64,000 bases of DNA, taken from assembly GCA_023897205.1 (NCBI GenBank), contig JAHWDD010000001.1, positions 1,240,001-1,304,000 of the forward strand. The letters run 5' to 3'. Origin of the DNA: Exophiala sp. HKRS030. Lineage: Eukaryota; Ascomycota; Eurotiomycetes; Chaetothyriales; Herpotrichiellaceae. Position 1 is the stretch's first letter. Each line of letters opens with the position of its first letter. Of the stretch, positions 34,969 to 45,354 are shown one piece after another. The position numbers and the translations under genes are program-made. The notes under the pieces were generated by a model. That model saw only the letters and a list, made by a program, of their open reading frames with translations. It did not search any database and was not told where the DNA came from.

Positions 34969-36162
34969 TCAATCCCCGCCACCATCCCCATCCCTGGTCT
35001 CATCACGATTCCTCTCAGGAGATTGTCCACGTTCACTCCTCGCATCCTCGTACAGCCCCTCGCTCTCTTCCGATATACTACTCATGGTCCTCGCGTGACT
35101 GATGCTCCTATTATGCCCGTGCCTCGACTTTCCCGACACGGGCATGGGCACAGCGACACCGATCGCACCACCCGTGGACCCATTGGTTTTGTTATTTTGA
35201 CGTTGGCTTCGACTTCCAGAGTCATTGGTTCTTGCCGCCGCGGCACCGTTCAAGGGTCTGCTCTCGATTTGCTGGGTTGTGGAGGGCGTCGAGAAGCCGA
35301 AACTGAAAGGTCTCGGTATCCGACTCCGCGGGTGAAACGACATGAGGGGGTCGTTAAGCGCTCGGCGGTACGCTGACCGGTTGAGACGCTTTTGACGCCA
35401 TTCCCGGTACTTTTTGTTGAAAGGCGGGCAAAACCGTAAAAGGAGAAACAGAGCCACTAGCAGACCGAAGACGGGGAGAATGACTGCGACGACGACTTCG
35501 CCGGTTGATAGGTTCGTGGTTTTGCCATGGTTCGTCGACGATGATGACGGAGAAGAAGGGTCTGAAGAGGAATTCGGGTTCGATGATGATGGGTCAGTCG
35601 AGTTGGGGTCTGAGCCCGAAGTAGATGACGAGCCGCCTTCGCCGCCATTATTGCCATTGCCGGAAGACCTGCTGTCGCCGGTCGTGGTGGGATTGGCTGA
35701 GTTTGTGGTTGTTGATCCTGAACCTGAACCTGAACCCGAACTCGGTCCAGGGAGAGTGCTTTGCGCGGCGGCCGATCCTGTTCGTGTGCCGATGGAGCTG
35801 GACCCTTCTGGATCCGTATCGCTTCCTGAAGAAGAAGATTTTGTCGCTGCTGTCCCCGTCGCTGTGCCTGTTGCCGTGGCATGATCAGTTCCAAATCGAG
35901 TGCCCGTCGTCTTCTGGCTTGAAGTTGGCCCTGTCTTAAGGGGGTCAGGACTAGAAGCCAGGGTAGTTGCTTCGGGTCCGATGGTGAACAGTCCATCTGT
36001 CGAGGTCGCGGCGCTAAGAAGACTGTTTGCGACACTTTCTAGAGGAGTACCTGGACCTGGTAGGACTGGAGCCGGAAGATCTCGAGATCGGAAAGGTATT
36101 GGTATTACATGGGCAGTGATCGGCGTCAATGAAAGAAACAGCAAGATCTCGACAGGGAGCAT
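34969..36162 (-). CDS. Single-pass membrane protein with Ser/Thr-rich ectodomain
   Basis: One exon encodes about 397 aa from the ATG at 36162. MLPVEILLFLSLTPITAHV is a signal peptide. Residues 25-235 are dominated by Ser, Thr, Gly, Asn and Pro, including a GSGSGSGS run, and form a probable O-glycosylated stalk. One membrane helix follows (VVVAVILPVFGLLVALFLLL). The 130-residue cytosolic tail begins with a basic stop-transfer segment (KKYREWRQKRLNR), carries several RxxS-like sites (HNRSISHARTMSSI), and ends acidic. This architecture matches fungal wall-stress sensors of the Wsc/Mid2 type and other Ser-rich surface proteins, but no WSC cysteine domain is present. Sensor function is therefore a guess. 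Sequence upstream in frame (poly-Leu from an AAC repeat) has alternative ATGs at 36246 and 36237, which would bury the signal peptide. Confidence 0.72.
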   Translation of the reverse strand: MLPVEILLFLSLTPITAHVIPIPFRSRDLPAPVLPGPGTPLESVANSLLSAATSTDGLFTIGPEATTLASSPDPLKTGPTSSQKTTGTRFGTDHATATGTATGTAATKSSSSGSDTDPEGSSSIGTRTGSAAAQSTLPGPSSGSGSGSGSTTTNSANPTTTGDSRSSGNGNNGGEGGSSSTSGSDPNSTDPSSSNPNSSSDPSSPSSSSTNHGKTTNLSTGEVVVAVILPVFGLLVALFLLLRFCPPFNKKYREWRQKRLNRSAYRRALNDPLMSFHPRSRIPRPFSFGFSTPSTTQQIESRPLNGAAAARTNDSGSRSQRQNNKTNGSTGGAIGVAVPMPVSGKSRHGHNRSISHARTMSSISEESEGLYEDARSERGQSPERNRDETRDGDGGGD

Positions 36163-37494
36163 CTTCAAGCGCCTGTTCGAGTCTGTGTCGTCTTTGCTGA
36201 TGTTTCTGTTCGAGGTATACAACAACAACAACAACATCAAGCACATCTGTGCCAGGCACAAAGTGTATCCGCCGTGTTTGACGAATGCGCCGAAAACTCC
36301 AAGCTAGAATTCTTTCGTTGCTTTGGAAAACAAGACGGGAAGTAACAAAAAGGAACCTGATACACGCCAAAAAGGAGACGAAGAAACTCCAAAAGGAAGC
36401 AAAAAGGAAGGAAATGACACACGAGGAAGGCCGTAGGATGAACGATATGGAGGGCAAAGACAAGGATATCCCAAAAAACCACACCCTCTTTGTTTTGTTG
36501 ACACCAAGTGCTCTAGTGATGTACTTACAAGTTTGCTCCGTAGTACGGAGTAATAGAGCGTGCTTCATATTGTTCCCCACGCAAAAATCAAGACGAAGTA
36601 CTCAATTGGCCCCCGGCGAGTCGGGTACCTTGCATTTTGGCGAAAACTCCTCCCCGGGGTGGCTTATACTGACTGGCACTGGTACAAACCTGTTAGAGGT
36701 TTGACCGGAGGGTTGGCCTTTCCTCCATTCTGGGGGCTGAGTTCTTCTCCGTGGGTAGTTGAGATAACTGTACCTGAGGGAGCAAGGTGCGTACTTGGCT
36801 ACTCCGTATGAGGCCTCCAACGTTTGGCGTTTCAGGTATTTAAAGCAAGGCAGAAAAAGGCACTAGGATCCGACCCAGCCTTGCGACTAATAAGGGAGGG
36901 AATCGGGCACGTACAAGGCCGACATGGTGATCATGACCAATCTGATTCATTTGGTTGTCTTTTGGAGTCATCCTGCTGTAGTCCGGACGTACTTGTAGAC
37001 TTTCTTGGTTGGACGCGTGGAATACGGGAACGGGTGTCATGGTTCCTCCGGTAAAATGTAGTTAAACAAAGCCTGGGAGACGAATCGTCGATGGCTGGTA
37101 CGGAGGACATACGCGTACTAGCAACGATTCAGTTGAATAAGCACCTTGTGGGATGATTTACGCAGTAACACCAATTGATCATCGAAGAAATAAATTCGAG
37201 AAAGCTCCCTGGACTTAAGAGGTACGTACAGTAGGGCTGAGAAAAGGCCGCCAATCCTATTGGTGGCCTTGCCGGAGGATCGTCCTTGAACTTTCTCTGG
37301 TAGAGCTTAGACTGATGCGAGCACTCCATGCTCCAATCCTCCATGATGGAAACCTGGGATTGTTGTATGTAGGTAATCGAACGACTTTATTGACCCTCGA
37401 AGCTCCTAGTTCAATACGGTACGGAGCCTTACGATCTTGTTCTTGACGAATTGTTTTAGTTGTTTTATGGATCATAGAAAAGAAAGCCCGACCA
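36163..37494. other. Intergenic, divergent
   Basis: 1.3 kb between divergent genes. It holds an AAC trinucleotide run near 36222-36237, GTAC-type motifs at 36543-36552 and 36800-36808, and partial copies near 37098 and 37415. No gene is supported. Confidence 0.5.
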
Positions 37495-38313
37495 ATGTCA
37501 TTCTCAACCATCACACCAATGTCAGGATGTTACAGAGTATTGCTACGGAGTCTGGATACGAGTAGGAGTGGCCGCAATCATGTTCATCCCCTATCGACGT
37601 GGACGAGCAGCATAAGACCAGGCCTTATTTTCAGAGGACACTCAATGGTTTTGGGCCAGCCTCTTCGCCATTTATCTTTGGCGGCTACAATGGAAAACCC
37701 AATCACCATCTCGAATGATCGTCAGAAGATCACATTTCGCTTGAAGGATGGTTCCGAAATCACACAGCAGTTCCACCCTACGCCAAAAGCAAAGACCGAC
37801 AAACTCACAGCGGCACTTGCGTCGTTACTGTCGGACAAGGCCGGTACGAGGAATGCCACAGCGCCGTCGACATCGTTTGGCACGAGCCACTGGGTCCTTG
37901 ACCCCCTGGGAGACGCCATCCATAGACACCTTGCCTTGACGTCGCCAGAGGAACGTGACAGGGTCGAAAAGGCCATCATGGAGGAAGCGGACAAGATGAA
38001 CCACCACCCTCACATCGCTCGAGTCGGCGAGGGCGACAACGGTCAAGGGCAGTTGAACAATTGCTTGACCGTCACGTGTACGACACATAGTCCGCGAGGA
38101 CTGAGTGTTCGAGATACGAGGCTGGCCGCGAAGATCAATGAGGTACTCTCAGAGATTGACGTGACGAGGCCTGTCGTGGGATCAGTGCCCGGACAAGGTT
38201 CGAATGAAATATCAGAACGCGTAAAACTCAGCCGCAAAGCTTCTATATTCGAAAACCGGCAAAAGATCCTGGAAGCCCTAGACAACTGCGGTTGTGAAAA
38301 TGCAAAGTCATGA
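37495..38313 (+). CDS. Pterin-4a-carbinolamine dehydratase (PCD/DCoH family)
   Basis: A single exon encodes 272 aa from the first ATG. The C-terminal half has the PCD signature: EEADKMNHHPHIA, then LTVTCTTHSPRGLSVRD, giving the H-H-P...H...D active-site spacing, followed by LAAKINEVLSEID. The enzyme dehydrates 4a-hydroxytetrahydrobiopterin to regenerate the pterin cofactor of aromatic amino-acid hydroxylases; related proteins have other roles. The N-terminal 65 residues are rich in Arg, Ser and Leu and poor in acid, like a mitochondrial presequence (VLLRSLDTSRSGRNHVHPLS). Alternative starts at 37645 and 37690 would give a cytosolic form, so dual targeting by start choice is possible. The family normally has about 100 residues, so the 140-residue leader and linker is long. 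Confidence 0.85.
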   Translation: MSFSTITPMSGCYRVLLRSLDTSRSGRNHVHPLSTWTSSIRPGLIFRGHSMVLGQPLRHLSLAATMENPITISNDRQKITFRLKDGSEITQQFHPTPKAKTDKLTAALASLLSDKAGTRNATAPSTSFGTSHWVLDPLGDAIHRHLALTSPEERDRVEKAIMEEADKMNHHPHIARVGEGDNGQGQLNNCLTVTCTTHSPRGLSVRDTRLAAKINEVLSEIDVTRPVVGSVPGQGSNEISERVKLSRKASIFENRQKILEALDNCGCENAKS

Positions 38314-38590
38314 TCTGGCGAAAAGTGGACGAGAATAATAATATGTATTTCCTCATTAAAAAGCCAGCAAGCATGCTAGGCTAATTCAACGCTATGCCAA
38401 AACCCGGTCCCTGATCCTCAGTCTAAGAAACCCCAAACCACACGAAGAACGCCCGCTTATGCAACCCTTTTTTTGACACGCTCTCAGGCATTTCTTCTGT
38501 TTCGACCAAATATATACAACGAAGCCGGTCGAAGAGCTGCGTCTTGACAGAATCAAGGATGATTCGGTTGTCTTTGTGGCAAAGCAAAAT
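38314..38590. other. Short convergent 3' spacer
   Basis: 277 bp between the stops of the PCD gene (+) and erg25 (-); 3' UTR only. Confidence 0.5.
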
Positions 38591-39604
38591 TTATTCAACT
38601 TTTTTCGCAACAGCAGCCTTCTGTTCCCTGGTCTTCGGGGCTGAAGCACTACCGGCCTCGGTGGCCATCATAGCATCCCACCATCGGAATGAGCTGGCGT
38701 AGTTTCCGAGGAATTTCTCGTGGTGGACATCGTGGTGGTCGGCACCAGCCCAGAATGGAAGGAAGTGGTGCAAGCTCCAGGGGAATTCGTAACCAGAGTG
38801 AGCGTCGATTGCCTGGAACAGACGGCCAACAATCCAGAGGTACATTGTCATGATGTGGAGATCTTTGAAAATGGCGCAGAAGACAATGGGAATGCCGACA
38901 GTGCCGAAAGCCAGGATCATGGTCTCGATAGGGGAAGCATATTCAGCAGCAAGACCGAAAGGTGCGCTGTACTGGTGGTGGAGCTTGTGAATCATCTTGT
39001 ACAGACGAGGAGTGTGCAGAAGTCGGTGAAACCAATAATGCCAGGCATCTTCGAGGACGAAGAACAAAGCAATTTGCCATGCCATCTTGGTCCAGTGAGG
39101 GAATGGAACCGAAGTCGAGAGACCAAAGTATTGTGCCATCGGGTGGAAGAGCCAGATTTGTGGCAATTCGACGGTAAAATGAGAGAGGAGGACGAGTTTG
39201 GCGCATTGCCATTGTTCGGAAAGGGTCGGCATTTTTTGCTATTGTCATAATATTAGCCGGGTGTTTGTGGTTATGTGTCTGTGGTATTCAACTTACGCCC
39301 TGGATCTTATATCTGCGGAAGTAGGGGATCTTGTCCATGATCATGAACGGTACACACCGACCAAAGTAGACAAGCTCGTGCATTGCGAAGGACATGATGC
39401 CGGTGGCGAGGACGTCGTTCTGCATGTAGGCGTACCACGCTGCCCACGCCTTTTCGAACACATTGAGGTGGACATTATATTGTGAAATGTCGTTGAAATA
39501 GTCGCCATAAGTGACGGGGGTGGCGTAGGTAGAATTCCTGGAGGGGGAATTGTTGTTAGCAACGGTACAGACGGATGCGATAGGAGGATGCGGGATTCAT
39601 ACAT
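38591..39604 (-). CDS. erg25: C-4 methylsterol oxidase Erg25
   Basis: Predicted exons are 39603-39604 (the first two coding bases), 39297-39537 and 38591-39238, giving 296 aa. The three histidine boxes of the fatty-acid hydroxylase superfamily are present: HRLLH at 152-156, HKLHH at 165-169 and HHDVHH at 249-254. There are several membrane segments, and the C-terminus KKVE fits a dilysine ER-retrieval signal. The enzyme oxidises the C-4 methyl group of 4,4-dimethylzymosterol in ergosterol synthesis, in the ER, with di-iron, O2 and cytochrome b5. The expected N-terminus [19 protein letters not shown] is only obtained if the 39538-39602 intron (GTATGA...CTAAC...CCAG) splits the start codon as AT|G. 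In the unspliced frame a TAA lies just upstream, with no other ATG before it. The second intron is 39239-39296. Confidence 0.93.
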
Positions 39605-40422
39605 CTTGCCGGGAAAACTCTGCCCAAGACGGCCTTACAATGAGTGTGTTTTGCTTGTTCGACCTCCGGAAAAGAATGAACAGTGAGAGAAAGCTCGTAG
39701 GTGAGGTTGAGAAGCAGGGGATGTAGAGGACGAGAGGGAAGAATAAATTCAAGATGCGATAGACGGTCAGGGACTTTTCTTTGATTGGAGGTGGGTTGGT
39801 TGGGAAGGTCTAATTGGCCAGCTGGGGTGGTGGCATCACTCGGGGCTTCAAGGGGCATGAAGTGGAAGATGAGATTTTGAAGATGATCTGACCCGTGCCG
39901 AGTGTGGACTGACCAGTGGCGTGTCTTTGTGCCTGGCCAGAAGCTGGAAGAGCTGGATCCGAGATAGCACCACTAGTTACTGCACGTGATTTGATGATGC
40001 ATTTTCAGACTTATATTCTACCGTATAGGATTAGTGCGGAGTACAGCTCTCTTCTCGTGCATTTTAATGCTCCGAGGTCTTGGTCGTTCGTCCATCCCAC
40101 CCACGTGCTTCATACCAGCAAATATACTGGCACAATTTCCATCACCTCTCTGACCAGGCTTGATAATGGGCATACATCACCATACCAGGCTCGGCTGCCG
40201 GGTACGGACTTATGACGGATCCATGTAGGTATGTATGTAAAGTACATATGGATGGATGTGTCTAAAGTTACACACCTTTAGCAAGCACCATTTCACGAAA
40301 GAGTCCTAGGAATACAAACTAGTTCTAGCCATACTAGTACTCTTTGCACAACCTTGACAAGCCTTTTGACAAGCGCAAGATCGACCGCACTGTTCACGAG
40401 TCACTTACCTACCCGAGCAACA
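39605..40422. promoter_or_regulatory. Divergent promoter of erg25 and a small ORF, with two E-boxes
   Basis: CACGTG hexamers occur at 39983-39988 (minus strand reads ATCACGTGCA) and 40102-40107. They lie about 380 and 500 bp upstream of the erg25 start. Sterol-responsive SREBP factors in fungi bind SRE or E-box-like sites in erg25 promoters, so sterol or oxygen control is plausible; other bHLH factors also bind CACGTG. Confidence 0.4.
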
Positions 40423-40809
40423 ATGCCTTCCATCAAATCCGTCCCACCTCCTCGACCTTCTCGCCCTGCAAGCGTTTTCTCCGCGTCTTCGATCGATACC
40501 CTCGTTGCAGATCAAGGCTATCGTGGTTTCTCATCCCGAGAAGCCTACCTACAAGCCTTGCATGAATGGGCGGAAGAGAAGAAGTATTATCAATCTACGG
40601 AACAATTGCACGGCTTCTACGGGAGAAAGACAGTCGATGAGATTCTGGGCAATCAAGGTGGCAAGGCTCCAACATCTCGAAGAGCCACTGTCGCTCGATT
40701 GGACACTGTCCAAGAGGGCCGGACCGTCCAAGTCGTGGATGCGCCGGCAAAAGAGAGTACAGGAAATAGACTGAAGAAAGCTTTTAATCGACGAAAGTCC
40801 ACTGCTTGA
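40423..40809 (+). CDS. Small conserved fungal protein, unknown function
   Basis: A single exon encodes 128 aa, starting MPSIKSVPPPRPSRPASVFS. The centre has a compact, probably helical region, FSSREAYLQALHEWAEEKKY then FYGRKTVDEILGNQGG. The C-terminus is basic (NRLKKAFNRRKSTA). There is no signal peptide or membrane segment. I do not recognise a named domain. The two tryptophan- and tyrosine-bearing helices and the well-placed ATG (CAACAATG context) support a real gene. It shares its promoter with erg25. Confidence 0.65.
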   Translation: MPSIKSVPPPRPSRPASVFSASSIDTLVADQGYRGFSSREAYLQALHEWAEEKKYYQSTEQLHGFYGRKTVDEILGNQGGKAPTSRRATVARLDTVQEGRTVQVVDAPAKESTGNRLKKAFNRRKSTA

Positions 40810-41177
40810 ATGGTCTGGTACCTCTCCCATTGATGATATTGGTATGACTGCTTGTGTACATATACGACTCACATTTTTGGTATTTATGGAGCCAGAAACA
40901 GATTGATCAGGGATCTTTCATTTTGATTGAACATACAGGCTCTATGATGAATACATAACACACAATTCCACGGCTCCGGTTTCTGACATTCTAGTTACAT
41001 CACATTCCTCTTTCGCCATCAAGCGGTGAGCCGAGTGCTGTTTGCATGCTCGATTCAGTGCCTAATCTCTGCTTGGGGTTGATGAAGCTCAGGCTGGTGA
41101 GGCACGAGCGTGCTTACTGGAATTGGCTTTGCCTGTTGCTGGGGACTTCTCGGTCTTGGTGGGTGATTTTTTTCTCT
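40810..41177. other. Convergent intergenic region
   Basis: 3' regions of two genes that face each other; no feature seen. Confidence 0.5.
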
Positions 41178-41731
41178 TCAGCAGCAGTTGCAGCATTCGC
41201 CACTTTCCTTCACACCCGCTTCCTCACCAGCGACGGTTGCTCCCTTTCCCTTTTCTTCGTTCTTTGCACCATTTGCCCCATGTTCCTTGGCCGCCTTTTT
41301 GCTCTTCGCAGATGCACCCCTATCCCGATCTTCGTCTTCGCAGGTACTGTCCTTGTCTTCGTCCATCTCAGCGTGACTCTTGCGCACTTGCATTCAACCA
41401 TCAACAATGCCCATGGGTACCCCATACCGACCATCATGCCCGCCATGGCCTGAATTGCAACGAGCTTGCTCTGATTTTCGTTGAAATGGACTATACCGGG
41501 GCTGTGGACCTCGCAGGCGCCGCCGATGGGGTCCTCACAACGGAACGCGGCGAGCTGAACAGCGTGGGAACCAAAGTTGGCGATGCGGAGGGTAATTTGC
41601 CATGCTGGTATGCCGAGGTCGTGACTGACTTCCTCGAGGCTGCGGCCGGCGATGATTGCTCGTATGATATCTTCGGGTTGGGCCACGTTTTGGAGGCTTT
41701 GAAAAATCGTTTCTTCAGAAGGACCGCACAT
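41178..41731 (-). CDS. Uncharacterised protein, possible Cys-cluster C-terminus
   Basis: The N-terminal exon encodes MCGPSEETIFQSLQNVAQPE and then a helical region (DIIRAIIAGRSLEEVSHDLG), followed by a hydrophobic Met/Gly-rich segment ending AGMMVG. Two outcomes are possible. Read straight through, the frame ends at 41210 (173 aa, basic tail). If a short 41-bp intron (41387-41427, GTATGG...CAAG) is removed, the frame switches to an acidic/Lys-Ala-rich tail ending GECCNCC at 41178 (170 aa). I prefer the spliced form because its tail has the low-complexity, charged look of a real coding tail, but the intron is shorter than any other here. The family is not recognised. Terminal cysteines could be lipid-modified (inference). 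Confidence 0.5.
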
Positions 41732-42942
41732 TTTGATGAAACGATTCTGGGCTGATTTCGTGACTGGAAGGTGGGATGTGTTGTTTGTGGTTGTTGATCT
41801 GTTTCTGTCTGCCTGTTGGCAAAAATTCTGAGACTGCTGTGGTATGATGAGAAGGAATAAGGAGAAGTAGCAGTGGTAAGTAGGACTATTTGAGTATGCA
41901 AGAGGGACTGCATCTTGTTTGTCTGCTTGTCTGCATGTTTGCCTTGTTGGTGTTGATTGCTGCCTTGGCCATCAACTGCTGTCAACCCTGCGCATGCTCC
42001 CGCATGGGCCTCTGATGAGAATGCGTTTTGTTGTGTTCCTTTCTCGGGATACTCACACCGGCATGCATCTTCCAATGCATCTCAAGCCTTGTAGAATGGT
42101 CTGGAAGATGGAAAGAGTTGGTTTGAGGTTCCTTTCCGCACGATACGGCGAACTCTGCAGCGCAACAATTGCAAGGCAAATATCCTGACCATCACCACGG
42201 CGTTATGGTCGGGCAGTAGTGATGGTCAAGCTCACTGGGCTCTGCGGAGGCTCAACGAAGTCCTAGAACTACACTAGTCTTGGTACTCACAAAGTCATGT
42301 CACTCACTTTGTGCCTTGCTGGCCTTGGGAATCTCAGCTGGTCGTTGCCTCTCGTCGCCTATATCTTGGAGGGAAGAACGTATTACTCTTGAGAACTAGA
42401 TTGAGAGTAGGTAGTTCTCTACGTCTCCGCCATAGTTGTCGAGTTAGGGCTTTGATTGATGGAATTGGCACCTAAATAGAGCCAAGACTGCCAGCAATTC
42501 ACAGACTTTGGGGCTGATACCACCATCTGTTCTCGATTCTTTTCAACCTTGTCCCGTATTCACTCTCACAGCTACGACGACGCTTTATAATAAGTGCCCT
42601 CTAATTGTCTGTGCCCATGACTGAAACGATGTCCGCCGATCCAAACAGGCGAAAGCCTCCGTTGGCATATTTGGAAGAAGCGCTGTCGACGATTCCCGTG
42701 TATCAGAGAGTAATTATGTATCTGATTCCCGAGCAAGACAGCCCTTCCAACCAGCGATAAGAATCTCACGAAAGCGTTATGGTAGGATCGCTATTTATCG
42801 CAACGCGCCGTCTCACTTGAAAAGCCCACGGATCTGACCAGACAGAGAGATTGAAGATAAGGTTGGCACAGGCAGCATTCGCCCTCAAGGCGCCGATGAT
42901 CTTTGACTTCTCGTCCCATTTCCATTCTTTAAACGAAACAAT
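41732..42942. other. Divergent intergenic region
   Basis: 1.2 kb between a minus-strand unknown gene and the plus-strand carboxypeptidase pseudogene. Short frames only; none convincing. Confidence 0.5.
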
Positions 42943-45110
42943 ATGAGGTTGTCCACCAAATGTTTGTTGCTGACATTGGTAGGATTGGGTTCTGCTCAAT
43001 TCTTTCCACCAACACCTGAAGGTGTGACAGTAGTCAAGTCGAAAACCCAGGATGGAGTGTCAATTTCGTTCAAAGAGGTACGCACTACATCAATGGTCTA
43101 TTCACTGCACTGACATGATGACTTCCAGCATGGAATCTGTGAAGCAACTCCTGGCGTCAAGTCATATGCTGGCTATGTACGCCTGCCACCAGGGGTTGTA
43201 GACGATTTGGGTGTCTTCCAGAACTATACCATCAACACCTTCTTCTGGTTCTTCGAATCAAGAAAAGATCCCGCAAATGCGCCACTGTCGATATGGATGA
43301 ATGGTGGCCCTGGAAGTTCCTCCATGATCGGCCTTTTGCAGGAAAACGGTCTCTTCAAGGGAGGATCTCCTCACTTATCTATGGCTTGCTCATTCATGCT
43401 ACAGGACCATGCAATATCAATTATGACTCCAATTCAACAGCACTAAATCCATACTCCTGGAACAATGAGGTGAATATGTGGGTGCCGTCTCATCTTGCAT
43501 GACTCTTCGTCGCTGACCATGTCTAGGCTTTATATCGATCAGCCAAATCAGGTGGGATTAAGTTACGACGTCCTTGTCAATGGCACACAAGACTTGCTTA
43601 ATCCCAGTGGCGACGTTATCGTGGATGACTTCACCAGCGGAGTTCCTAAACAGAACAGCACGTTTCTCGTGGGAACATTCCCGTCACAGCTCCTGAACTC
43701 GAGTGCCAACGGAACCACAAACTCTGCTAGAACGCTGTGGCATATGGCCCAAGTCTGGTTTCAGACGTTCCCTAAATATAAACCTAACGATGGCCGGGTC
43801 AGCATCTGGACAGAAAGTTATGGTGGGCATTATGGACCAGCATTTGCTGCGTTCTTCGAAGAACAAAATTGAAAAATCGCAAATGGTACTTGGACCGACG
43901 TCGGTGAGACGTACGAGATTCACCTTGATACCCTTGGCATCATCAATGGATGTATTGACACTCTTGTCCAAGAACCTAGCTATCCTCACATGGCGCTCAA
44001 CAATACCTATGGCATCAAAACGATCAACCAAAGTGTCTATGACGCAGCCATGAAAAGCTTCACCGAGCCTGGTGGTGTACAAGTACTCATTGAGACGTGC
44101 AGAGCTCTGGCTGCCGAGGGAGACCCTGGAAACCAGGGCAACAATTCGACCGTTAACGATGCTTGCGCAGAAGCCAACGATGCCACTTGGGATATGGAAG
44201 GTCCTTATGTCGAGTACTCGGGCCGAAATTATTATGACATTGCGGCCATCGACCCTGACCCTTTCCCACCGAATTACACATCGGCTATCTCAATCAGCCA
44301 CATGTGCAGGTGGCATTGGGAGTTCCTCTCAATTATACGAATCCGGGAGGCAATGCGCCATATTATGCTTTTCAAGATACTGGATATTATCCTCGAGGAG
44401 GATACCTGAAAGATCTCTCGTACTTGATCGACAATGGGATCAAAGTTGCTTTGGTGTATGGTGATCGTGACTACGCGTGCAATTGGATCGGGGGAGAAGC
44501 CGTTTCGCTGGCCGTCAACTACTCGCACGCCTCTGACTTTGCAGCCGCAGGGTATGCCAACATCAGCGTCAACTCGAGTTATGTCGGCGGTATGGTCAGA
44601 CAGTTTGGTAACTTTAGCTTCTCGCGTGTCTTCCAGGCCGGTCACGAAGTTCCTGCGTATCAACCAGAGACTGCGTATGAAATTTTGCGCCGTGCGCTCT
44701 TCAACCTTGACATTGCGACGGGCCAGGAAGATACGGCGAAGAACGATTCCTTTGCGACCATAGAGTTGCCTGACACTTGGTCGATCAAAGACACTCCTCA
44801 CGAAACCAAGGAGCATATTTGTTATTCACTTGCTTCAAGCTCCAGTTGTACAGACGAGCAACTACAGAGTATAATTGACGGGTCGGCCTTGATTTCAAAA
44901 TATATTCTGGTCGATAATTATACGCTCGGTCAGTTTCCAGGCTTGGCGACTGCAGGTAATGAAAGTGGTAACGGAAGTGGTAGTGGTAATGGTAATGGGG
45001 GAAATGAGAGTGGTAACGATGACAACGATAGCAGTGCGACGATTGTTGCTATGAGTTCAGGGATGTGGTTTTTGATTGCTGTGACGGTCATGGCCACGAC
45101 TGGTGTATGA
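42943..45110 (+). pseudogene. Serine carboxypeptidase (S10) gene with in-frame stop and frameshift
   Basis: Predicted exons start at 42943 with introns 43078-43128, 43349-43404 and 43478-43526. The signal peptide is MRLSTKCLLLTLVGLGSAQ. S10 features are all visible: oxyanion stretch [13 protein letters not shown], nucleophile [11 protein letters not shown], catalytic Asp in VYGDRDYACNWIGGEA and catalytic His in FQAGHEVPAYQPE. The C-terminus has a Gly/Asn/Ser stalk and a hydrophobic end like a GPI signal. It resembles carboxypeptidase S1-type enzymes, which remove C-terminal residues outside the cell. Two lesions break it: a TGA at 43870-43872 with the homologous frame continuing directly after it, and a one-base loss near 44278-44284, after which the frame resumes GYLNQPHVQVALGVP. 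Everything else is well conserved, so decay is recent, or the lesions are sequence errors. Confidence 0.85.
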
Positions 45111-45354
45111 AGTCTTTGAAACGACGTTCCATTGACTTTTGACAACCTTGGAATATGATGATGCCGGTATGTACAAATATCCGACGTTCCTGACTATTGC
45201 TGTTCTTGGGATCTTCGATCGTGCTTGCGGCTTGTCTCTCAACCCAACCTAACATTTCCCCTTCTTCGTTCCTTGTTTTCCCGTCCACTCACGTCCGCAT
45301 GGTACTTGAATTTAGGGCTGGAGCGTGAGCCTGCGTGATTGCTGGTGTAATGCC

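Noticed and set aside
43868..43874. Programmed stop-codon readthrough or RNA editing at the carboxypeptidase TGA
   Set aside because: The downstream frameshift near 44280 would still abolish the product, so loss of function or sequence error is simpler.
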